Below, one piece after another: positions 37,962-48,359 of a DNA stretch of 64,000 nucleotides (position 1 is its first letter; each line of letters begins with the position of its first letter). Source of the stretch: Primulina eburnea (lineage: Eukaryota; Streptophyta; Magnoliopsida; Lamiales; Gesneriaceae); the NCBI RefSeq assembly GCF_022965805.1, contig NC_133104.1:40344682-40408681 (forward strand), in the 5' to 3' direction. Made by a program: the position numbers and the translations under genes. Under the pieces are notes generated by a model. That model did no database searches, was not told where the DNA came from, and saw only the letters and a list, made by a program, of their open reading frames with translations.

Positions 37962-39357
37962 AGAAACACAATACATAATCTACAAATTCAAATTTTTTTT
38001 ATTTTTATATAGTATTTTATTTTAATTATGATAAATTTTGAATCTATTCGATAATTGAAGTATTTGAAATTCATTCTAATTTATGTAACTATTGTACTAA
38101 TAAATAAGACATGAATATATATTTCATTGTTAACAATAACAATATAATAGAAATCTATAGATTTCAAATCCACTCATTTAAATGAAGTCTTAAAACTAAG
38201 TAGTCACACATATTATTGTTATTTTATTTTATTACAATGATAGTCGGTTTTCATCGTGTGTTTACTTGCTTTACCTTAACATGTTTAAAGGTTCTTCGGT
38301 TGCGGTCCGATTTCAATCGATTTATGTGTCGGAAGTTCGTGAATCGTATGAAACCGAAATGATTACGATCTAAGACAAAAACCTTTGAACCAAATCGAAC
38401 AGAAAGTTCAATTTTGTATCATCGATCCAGTTCCAGCTAGTTCAAAGCCATGTTTTGTATTTTATTATTTATTTTATATAGAAATTTCGGATAATAAAAA
38501 ATATTATATTAAAAATGGCAGACACAACAAGTTTTGTTCTAGAATTAATTAATTAAAATAGTTCTAAAATATTCTTCTTGAAGTGTATTGGCTCGCAAAT
38601 TCATTGGTAGTATTTGTTGTTTTTTTTCTGTGTTATACTAATCATGTAGTAATATAACTATATAAGTATTGCCAGCGACTCTGAATAAATATTGTATCTA
38701 TGATATCCAATTATTCAGCCGCATGTTGAGAAGACCGACTCGATGCTACACTTGAACATTTAGGTCATTTTCAGAAAAAAAATTGATGTAAAAGTTAAAA
38801 TAGTAATTGATAGACAAATATAAAATATGAGAAATATTAATATCAAATATATGAAATATAAGGGATACAATTAGCCAAGATTGATACAAGTAGTGGCAGA
38901 TCATATCATATATTGACAAAAAAGAGACAAAATTTAATTGAGGTTATGGAACATACTGTATGAGATATTTCTGAAGTTTAAATTTAATTTAATAACATAG
39001 AAAGTTTTGTTAAAAAAATAAATATAGAAAATTACAAAACAAAATATTTAAATATACATGTTAATACTATATATATATTATTAAATGTGAAACTCAGAGT
39101 AATTATTTTAAATGACATCAATATATTTAATTTTATAATTATTATTTTTTATCTTATTATAAAAAAAAGGTTAAAATTATTTTTGTTTTAAAGCGAATAA
39201 TTTTTATAAATTAAAAATAATTTCGTGTTAATTATTTAGTATTATTTAAATAAATTAAAAATAATAATAAAACTTAATTTTTAGGTGTTTCGTTCGACCG
39301 ACGATCAGTGCCATCTCCGAGTCAGCCTTTAATTTCGAGCTATCACGGCGTCGGAGA
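37962..39357. other. AT-rich intergenic DNA, upstream of the RBR gene
   Basis: No gene recognised. Near 38290-38460 there are GGTTC/GAACC-rich motifs in both orientations that may be a worn fold-back element. The last few hundred bases before 39358 should hold the promoter of the RBR ligase gene. Confidence 0.45.
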
Positions 39358-42300
39358 ATGGAATCATCCCCGCACCCACAAACTAACGAGAACTTGAGGA
39401 CCAGACCTATCCTAAATCACGACTTCCGAGCCTGTGAAACCTCTTCATCAATGTCAACTCCGGAACCTTTTCAAAGGCTGTTTCCAGAACACCAAAAACG
39501 TACTCAAAATCCCAGAAATTCGAAGAATTTTGAGAAAGGAACGAGGAAACTGGGAGTTATGATACTGGGTCCGGCTCAACATCGAGGCTTGATTCGGATT
39601 ATGCTGATATACACGATTTAGAGGATGATTCTAAGTGTTTGACAGTTTCAAAATTGAATCTTGATTGTGATAGAGGTGAAAAGAATATGTGCGAAGCTGA
39701 CAGTAGAAAAGTACTGGAGAATGTTAAAGGATCTCGTTCTAATGACAATAATTTGGATGATGCTGGAAAACGGCTGGAGGAGCTTAGAAGTAGAGTTGAA
39801 GAACCAGAGTTGTCGGAGGAGCAGATGAGCGTCAATATTCAGCGACAGGAGGATGAGGTACTCAATTGATGATGCTTTTATTTCGTTCTATCTTGATAAT
39901 TATTGTATGTGCCTTGTTTGTTTTTCTCTTACCTTTTCGTTCTTTATTCCGCAAATGTGCTTCTCCAATATATCATTTACCTCTCTTTCTGGTGTAATGA
40001 GATCAGCTATATGATTCGGTCTAGCTATGAATTTCCTGGTGAAATCTTTGTATTATAATTTCACATAAGTTCTATGAAAGCCTTGTTGGTATGATTGACT
40101 AAAAAGCTAGCAGCATTCTATGACAAAAGTAAAGCGTTTCGAAACTAATCTAAAGTGGAGGAACATGGGGCACTTTGCTCACATATTTGATGCTATTGAA
40201 GCCAGAAAGACTCTGTTACAAATGTGGAAAACTTACCTCGATGATTATGTAAGTGCATGCAGAACTTAATCGAGTTATGTGAGTTGCTGAAGCATTTTAG
40301 AAATTGAAGGCATCACCTAAATGGATTTTTGTTTAGGTTGAAGGGAAAACCAAAATCTTTTGTATCACGATGAAGAAAAAGCACGGATCAGATCATATTT
40401 TTATGACGAAGGATAATGACTGTTAGTTAAACAAGTAGGAGGACATTTAGATAAGTGCCGTAATCCTGAATGGGTATTTTCGGTTTGCTATAAAGTTGAA
40501 GCTATCATATATTTTTTATGTAGGAACCCTTATTCTGGTATTTATATAGCTATTACTTTTCCTTGGTTCTCAAGGTTGATAATCACACATTGGTGGAGTT
40601 CTGTTCAGTTAGTCTACACATGGTAAATTCAGTGTAAACTGCTGATATCCAGGATTGTGATCTTCTATCTGTAGATTATCTCGCTGGACCAGCTTCAAAT
40701 CTTATTGGTCGATCTTGTAAATGTGTTGCTTGCGCAAGAACTATCTTTTCCATATTTTTAATCTATATCTATGTTCTATATTATCTTTTTCACATATTAC
40801 AAGGCATCAGCCTATAAAATCTTATTCGAACCCAATGGTCAACATTAATTTAAAATAACATCCATTTAAAAGCATGGTACCAAGGGCAAATTTGAGAGAT
40901 CACATGAAAATTTAAAAATAACTTCCTCTTAAAATTATGATACTGAGGGGATGCTCTGCTTTTTTTATATTAAGACAGATAGCCACATGAAAACAAATTT
41001 TGGGATTTCAAATATATATGTTATAAATAATTCTAAATATTAAAATAAAATTAGAAAATTGGAGTTCAAATGTACATTTATAAAATAACCAAAGCTTGAT
41101 TAAAAATTCAAGGATTACAAAGAAGGAATTATGAATGTATTATTATACAAAATCCATCAACAAAAAAATAATTTTTAACTACAATGTTTTTAATTTTAGC
41201 AGGAAGTAATTTTTTTCCCGACAAATTTATCACTCTAGTTTAATTATTTTAGCAAACAATTTCATTGGATAAACAATAAAAAACTTTTTACTAGATATTT
41301 AATTTCACTTACATGCAGGGTGTGTGCTTGATTGCTTGTCTGCCAATGAACAAGGCCATACAGGCCAGGGGAATCACTATTTTTTCTTTGGCTTGATAAT
41401 AGATGTTGGCTGTCTTTGGAGGCATGTAGATTTTGTACGTCTGTTTACACTTCAGACTGCAGTGATCTCTCGCTCTCTCACTGTTTGTGGTTTATCATTT
41501 TTGCAGCTGCTAGCTCTGGAGTACATTTATGGAGATGATATCATCATTTTAGACAACCAGAGTGGCTTCAAGTCTTTCCAGGTTATTTCACGATTGATAA
41601 ATATATATTTTTGTTGAAAGAAGTTCTAACATTGATTTGGTTTTGCAGATTCATGTTCATGTTGAATTGCCAAAGGGACTTAACGTCATTGCAAAGTTTT
41701 GCTCCTCCAACATACTTGACAAAAGAGACGACTATTCTCTGGATTTCTCATACTCTTTCAGAGTCGAATATCTCCCACCAATTATATTGACATGTTTATT
41801 ACCTAAATCATACCCTAGCAACCTAGTTCCATACATTATCTTATCAGTTCAATGGCTGAATTCTGCTAAAATTTCCGATCTCTGTGACAAGCTTGATTCT
41901 ATTTGGAAAGAACAAGCGGGGCAGGAGATTATTTACCAATGGGTGGAGTGGTTACACTGTTGTACCCTCTCTTATCTTGGGTTTGACAATGAGATGATTC
42001 TTGGGCCTTACGATGTAAAGCGTGGAGATATACGGGCAATCTCTGGAAGTGTGTCCCCTGATGTTGACGTTCCTTTGTTGAAGAGTTACAATGATGAACA
42101 TAGCCATGAGAATTTCTGCAGAAACATTCAAGAATGCAAAATCTGTTTTGGCGAGTTTTCTGGTATTTAATCTAGCTCTCTGGAACTTGTTTTGTATAAT
42201 GAGTGGTTGATGCATGCAAGTTATTTACTGCGTAGTCCCTGATCATAGGTAAGAGTGAATGTGATTTAATGACATTGTTGTCCCACAATTTGTTTCATCC

Positions 42301-45059
42301 ACTCACACAATCAAGCTCTATCGGCAAAGGATATAAATCTACTGAATCTTTTGTTTTAGGTGGCATTGAGGTTAGTGAGTTGTGGTGTGGCTTTCTGATG
42401 ATGCTTTGAAAATAACTAGAACCTTAAATAATTTAGGGTTCAGAAATTGGCTTTCTCATGATGCTTTGGAAATAGTGAATTACATTGTTGCCTTTCATTA
42501 GGCTCAGAGTTCATCAGGCTTCCATGTCAGCACTATTATTGCTGGAAATGCATGAAAACTTTTTCTGACATGCATTTAAAGGAAGGAACAGTAATGAAAC
42601 TGCAATGCCCTTACACAAAATGCGGGGGCATAATTCCACCTGGTCTGCTTAAAAGATTACTGGGTGAAGAAGAGTTTGAAAACTGGGAGTCCCTTATGCT
42701 ACAGAAAGCACTCGATTTAATGTCTGATGTTGTTTACTGCCCAAGATGTGAGACAGCCTGCCTTGAGGATGAAGATCACCATGCGCAATGCTCGAACTGC
42801 TTCTATAGCTATTGTTCCCTTTGTAGGGAGCGTCGCCATGTTGGAGTTGCATGCATGACACCAGAGATGAAACTAATTATCCTCCAGGTACGGAGTTTCC
42901 ATGTTTTGTAAACTTTATTTACATTATTGTCATGCTAGTGTGAAGCATAACTTGAGCTGCAAATCTGAATATAATTGCAAAAAAACCATATATTTTTTCA
43001 CAATTCAGAGTCATGTATCAGCGTATAAATGATTTGAATATGGGAAAATTGCTGCAAATTGTAAGATATGATTATCTTTATAGAAGCTCTCATGAATTGT
43101 CTCTCATTTAAAAGGCGGGTTCTAATTTTTCATTCCAAGAAACTTAAATCAGAAGTTAGTAATTATTAAACTAAGGTAACGTTTGCAAAATATCACGCTT
43201 TCAGAGAAATGAGTTAAATTTAGAGATTGTGAAGAAAATGAGAAAAATCAAAAGTGGTTAGTGTTTAAAAATAAAGTGAAAAGAAGAAAATATTTAAGCT
43301 AAAATGTGATAAATAAGTAATTTTAATACTAGTTTTTTACCAAATTATCGAAAATAGCCTTAATTAGATAACACACCACTCTCACACTTCAAAATTACTG
43401 GGAGAAGAGATTTTCATTTATTTACTAAAATACTATAATCACGTTTGAATAATCAAAATCATCATGATACCAATTTTGAGATTTTGATTAAAATTAAGTA
43501 GAAGCTAACGCAAAATCCGGCATTAAGAAACATGCACTAACCGATTTTTAAAGTGATTTGTAAAGAATCACATTTTTTGGAGGTTGCAAACATTCCCTAA
43601 GTTATCCTTGGCATGTAAAGAAGCTATTGAGTTAATTTTTATTTTAGTTTTGATAGGCTTTTGTTATACCTAATTTTTTAGTAGATAAATTCATTGATGC
43701 TTTTTTATTTAAAATATTTGGAATTATTTTTTTTGTTGTGTTGCATAATTTTCAATTGTGATGAATTTGAAATCATGAAAAAATGGTTGATAATTAAGTT
43801 TACAAACGAAAAAATTATTTCATGAAACATAAATTCGATTTAGTTTTGAACCGTAAAAGATGAATTTAGTTCATATTTTCTTCTTAATCTGTTTCTCCTG
43901 TGTTCTGCTAGTACCTTTCTGGAATTTGTACATTTACTTTTGCTGGGTCTTGACCTTGATATCAGGAGCGACAAAATTCATCTCAAATGAAAGATGAGCA
44001 AAGGCGTCGAGAGCAAGACATGATCAGTGAGATTCTTAGTGTCAGGGAGATAAGTCGTTTCGCAAAACAATGCCCCTCTTGTAAGATGGCTATATCTCGT
44101 ACTGAAGGTTGCAATAAGATGGTGTGCAATAATTGTGGGCAATATTTCTGCTACCGTTGTAATAAGGCAATTTCCGGATATGATCATTTCAGGTTTGCTG
44201 TCCGCTTGGACACAATATAGTTCAATTCTGTTTGGAATTTTGTCCGTAATTATCTGTTGAACTTTCTGGATAAATGATATTTTGTTTAACTTAGAGATGG
44301 AAACTGTGAACTTTTCCCTGAGGAAGAAATTCAGAAATGGGAGGAGATGAATGGTCGGCAAGTTGCTGGACAAATGCAAGCGCAACTATTTGCTGATCAT
44401 GCTCATCCATGTCCTAATTGTGGTCAGGACAATGTAAAGGTGAGTGAAACTATCGACTTATTTGTTTGGTTTATAGTAGTAGTTGGATTTTGTAGGAACG
44501 GTTTCAGCATTGCCACGTCTCAAGTCACAAGAGATAGCAAGGACTTGGATATTTTGTAGGCAACTGCCACACAAGATTATCTGATAAACTTTATTACTCC
44601 CTCCGTCCCCAATTATATACTCCACTTTGTTTTTTCACACATAGTAAGAATGCTATTGAGAAAACAAATTATACAGGCAAATTTCCTGATACAACCTTAT
44701 TACAAGTTATACTCACTACTGGTTGTTAGAAGTAGTAGCAGTAATTTTTTTAAAAGTACAGTTTTGTGTCGTCCCTTGTTTACATGAAGGATTATGGTTC
44801 CGGATCGTCTCCTCTTTGCAAATTCTTATTAACTTTATTCTACACAAACTATTTTATTTTCCAACTTATTCACTTGTCTAAGTTTTTGGTTAACTCGCTC
44901 CTTTGCCTAATTTTGTTGTAATCTTTACAGGTGGGCAATAACAATCACATATTTTGTTGGGCATGCCAAAACCATTATTGCTACTTGTGTAGGAAAATGG
45001 TGAGGCGCGGCTCGCAGCATTACGGTCCAAAGGGTTGCAAGCAACACACTGTTGGGTAG
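39358..45059 (+). CDS. RWD-RBR E3 ubiquitin ligase (RNF14-like), frameshift in exon 1
   Basis: Seven exons: 39358-39857, 41507-41581, 41649-42162, 42502-42887, 43966-44192, 44295-44439 and 44931-45059. RBR ligases take ubiquitin from E2 onto a RING2 cysteine and then onto substrate. An N-terminal RWD domain starts at [15 protein letters not shown]1 begins [20 protein letters not shown], the IBR includes [19 protein letters not shown], and RING2 is [19 protein letters not shown] with the probable catalytic Cys in EGCNKMVC. A further Cys-rich tail ([10 protein letters not shown] and [14 protein letters not shown]) follows. Exon 1 opens with ATG at 39358, but that frame fails to join the later frame: the stretch 39543-39857 ([12 protein letters not shown] onward) is one base out of register. 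If initiation used the in-frame ATG at 39687, a 548-aa protein with all domains would still result. Confidence 0.82.
43175..43597. mobile_element. Tourist-like (PIF/Harbinger) MITE in RBR intron 4
   Basis: The left end GGTAACGTTTGCAA and the reverse complement of the right end, GGGAATGTTTGCAA, are inverted repeats flanked by the 3-bp duplication TAA (43172-43174 and 43598-43600). A TAA/TTA target and GG-starting ends are typical of PIF/Harbinger MITEs. It is 423 bp, A/T-rich and non-coding, within the 1,078-bp intron. Confidence 0.75.
44597..44720. mobile_element. Stowaway MITE end, truncated
   Basis: CTCCCTCCGTCCCC preceded by TA at 44595-44596 is the classic Stowaway (Tc1/mariner) terminal sequence. 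No matching opposite end (GGGACGGAGGGAG) is present nearby, so this is a truncated copy inside RBR intron 6. The adjoining stretch GAGAAAACAAATTATAC recurs in plus orientation near 25225-25245. Confidence 0.55.
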
Positions 45060-47088
45060 ATTTCAATGCGTTACACGGCTCAATGTACAAGGTAGAAGAG
45101 GCTGTACCAAAGTATTCTTCTATATTCCACGGGAGTTATCATTCTGCATTCTTTACACTAGCAACTGGAGCACCCGTGCATCACACAATGAATGATTTTT
45201 CTTCCTTTTGTTTTTTTTTTTGAATTTAGTGTACTATATAATTATCCAAAGGTAATAAGTTCCTTAGAGAGACCAATCATATGAAGGCATAAATTTTTCG
45301 AAATCAAAGAGGTCATATGCCATAAGCGAACACTATGACCATTTGGTTTGATTCATAATAAGTGTGAGGCATTCGCCATTTGGCGTGTTGATTGTCGATA
45401 CTTTTATCCGACGACGTACCTTGTATAAGACCAAGTTTGTAAGTGATGGGAGTCGGTGGCGGGGCGGTCGGTCACCGCCTCGGTGCTTAGACGGTTGAAT
45501 TTTTTTAAGTAATTTTTTTTATAGATAATCATATACAATCATGCAATATAATCAAAATAATCATCATTTTTTTTATATAAGATGTGTAATTAAATAATAT
45601 TTAAATACAAAGAAATTTCATACAATATAATATCATCTAAGTAATGTACAAATAAATATATAAATGCAAATTAACAAAATAATTAATAAAAATTCATCAT
45701 CATGTTAATGTTATTATGTTAACAAAGTAATATAATTACTTGTATCAAAATTAAGTTTAAATTTCAACTGGAAGCAAGCGACAAATAGTGTGTCGTGGGC
45801 TTAGTAGTTAAGACTTGAGAGTGAAAATCAAAAGTAAAAAAAAAAAAAGTGAGGTGTGTTAAGTTTTGAAATTTAAAATTAGTTGATTTTGACTAGGTTT
45901 TAATATAAATTAAAAATCTTTTCCTCGACTCCTCATCGCCTCACCCTCCTGCTCACCACCTCGACTCGTACCCCAACGTCATATAGCTTGGGCCGCCTAA
46001 AACACCCGTTACATATGTAAGCAATATGGTTGCGGTAGGCGACCACCTCAACCGTCATTTAGAGCATCGTAAAACTTGTTTTTTTTGCCTTCATTCTTGA
46101 ATATATATGCAACTACTGCTACCCTTTTGGTTTGGAACCCACCCACACAAATATACGAATCCTGGAACAATTTATGGGTTCAGGTGAAACTCTTGGATAA
46201 AGGATGACACTGGAAAACTAAGGCGCGGAAAGTGGACATTTGAAACAAATAGGACAGACGCTAGAATTCTCTATTATTCAGGTTTAAAGTCCATTATTCC
46301 TTTTTTGTTTTTTTTGGGGGATATTATTTAAAGAAATTTCTCCTGAACTATTAATGCAATTGGAGAACTGAGTCGATAAATTCCACAAATATACTCCCAA
46401 ACGGCAAGGAAGCCTCCAAATATCTAAAACCACGCCGGGGCACGTAAGTACTAACGAACCATGCATTGCCACGTGGCACGAATCCACTGGACTCCGGTCG
46501 ACAGCGCATAATCAATCTTGTCTCTTTACAAATGACTTCATTCAACGTGTCGACTTAATAGTTAGTGACGTAAGGGGTCGTTCTCTCATTTTGACATGTA
46601 TTCGTATTTATCCCATTTCTCGAATCGATACTTATCTTATTTCTACCTGAGAGCAAACTCTCTTTTCACTAATTCCAGGGGAAAAAAAAGGATTTTGAAC
46701 TTGTGACTTCATATTTTCAAGAAACAGTTTTCCAGATACAAAGTTATAAATTGGGTTTTTTTTTTATATATATAAATCCCACAGTGAGTACTCCTCGACA
46801 AATAAAATTTAAACTTGTCTGTCACGAACCTAGTGAGTAAATGTGAAAGTATTAGTGTGAGGCAAAATGGACACTTGTTATCCCAGAAGGCACAAAGTGC
46901 CAAGTTAAGGCCCACCAAAAATGAAGTTTAAATACCATCGTCAAGATGCACGCACATACGCGTCATGTATCGGGCATCAAAGCTCCAATAGTCTGGCTAG
47001 CTTACCAAATAAATTAAAACTCATATACATATATACTAGACTAGAAATTTGGAGATAATAAGAGTAGAGTGGTAAGCAACTTGAATTC
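45060..47088. other. Intergenic DNA and HD-Zip promoter
   Basis: The RBR 3' UTR occupies the left side. At about 45450-46070 there is G/C-rich repeat-like sequence with GGCGGTCGGTCACCGCC and GCTTAGACGG near the left and GGCGACCACCTCAACCGTC near the right. It resembles the element near 60200-60520 and is probably a worn MITE. The right side is the promoter of the HD-Zip gene. Confidence 0.45.
46436..46554 (+). promoter_or_regulatory. ABRE/G-box cluster upstream of the HD-Zip I gene
   Basis: A perfect palindromic G-box/ABRE, GCCACGTGGC (46468-46477), lies between GGGGCACGTAAG (about 46437-46448) and AACGTGTCGAC (46544-46554), which contains the ABRE form ACGTGTC. The cluster sits about 540-650 bp before the start codon. 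ATHB-7/12-type genes are known ABA- and drought-induced targets, so binding by ABF/AREB bZIP factors is the expected use. Transcription start was not located. Confidence 0.55.
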
Positions 47089-47857
47089 ATGTCTACTATT
47101 AAGAGGAGCAGAAACAACAGGAGGCGATTCAGTGATGAACAGATCAAGTCTTTGGAGACGATGTTCGACACCGAATCGAGGCCAGAGCTACGCCTGAAAA
47201 TGAACTTGGCTAACAAGCTTGGGCTGCAGCCAAGACAAGTTGCAATATGGTTTCAGAACAAAAGAGCTAGATCAAAGTCCAAGCATATCGAGAATGAATA
47301 CACCATGCTTAAAACAAAGTACGATGAGCTGTCTTCCCAGTTTGATGTTATGAGGAAAGAGAATCAAACCCTGCTAGTCCAGGTATAAAGATTCTCATAT
47401 ACATGAATTTTTATAGTCGATAGTTTTGCTAACGTATTATTACAAGTAGTGCAAGTAGGTAAGAAGAATCTTTATGTGAGAATCATTCAAAGTGTGTAGT
47501 AAATATATCACAATTTTGTTTCTTTACAAATGCCAGCTGCAGAGACTTAAAAATATGGCTGGCCAAAAAGATGACGAGGTACAAGGCGATTACAAGGATC
47601 GCATCAAGACAGCAACTTCTGAAAACCCCGAAATTCTACGAGAAACTCGTAGCTGTGAGCTTTTCATGACCTCGTGTAACGATGCAGGCAAAACGGTTGA
47701 TTACATGGAGGAGAATGGTTTTCTAAATATGGCAAACGTCGCACAAGATTCGTTAACATCACCGGATAATGGATGCAGCTTTGACTCTTGTACATTTCTT
47801 GATGATCCTGGCTACAGCTCGCAGTGGTGGGACTTCAAATTTGGAACTCCGACCTGA
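47089..47857 (+). CDS. HB7: HD-Zip class I transcription factor, ATHB-7/ATHB-12-like
   Basis: Two exons, 47089-47382 and 47537-47857, encode 204 aa. HD-Zip I proteins bind the pseudopalindrome CAATNATTG as dimers. ATHB-7/12 are growth regulators induced by ABA and water deficit. The homeodomain spans about residues 8-66, with RRFSDEQIKSLETMF and helix 3 QVAIWFQNKRARSKSK. A leucine zipper follows directly (about 67-105: heptad positions in TMLKTKYDELSSQFDVM, NQTLLVQLQRLKNM). The intron splits the zipper, a common position in the family. The C-terminus ends in an acidic aromatic motif around SSQWWDFKF, like the activation motif of this clade. The acceptor of exon 2 is followed by a second in-frame AG (CTGCAG), so a two-residue splice variant is possible. 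Confidence 0.9.
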
Positions 47858-48359
47858 GGGCTTTGTGAGACAGCGGCACCGTTGTCCCGTGGTAAATGGT
47901 GGAGTATAGAGAACTCGGCATATCCATTTATGTTCATTTTACCATATCCCGAACCCTATATATGCAGGGTACAGCATCCCCAGTTATTGCAATACATGTT
48001 GATACAAGTATATAATCCAGGATAGGCAATGTATGTTACTGGTTTTCAAATTTTGTTTAGATCCCAAGGGCCGCCACTTGAGTGGTCCAGAGAGTGATAA
48101 AATGTCATTAAATTCAATCAATGAGCTGGTGCTCATTCAACCATCATCGTCTCTAAGTCTCCGTCCAACGACGAAAAATCGAGGGTAATCAACCAGGTAA
48201 AATATTTACGCAAAGGCAACACATCCAAGTAAACATATACCATAATAAAAGAACAACGAATTATTTAAATAGTGTTTCCAACTACCACATTCCAAAACTT
48301 TCTCATTGTAAACAGACTACAGCACAACACCAGGCAGAACAAACCTCAAGCTTTTAACT
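47858..48359. other. Short intergenic region between HD-Zip gene and MED10 remnant
   Basis: Contains the 3' UTR of the plus-strand HD-Zip gene and probably downstream sequence of the minus-strand MED10-like remnant. Nothing else seen. Confidence 0.45.
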
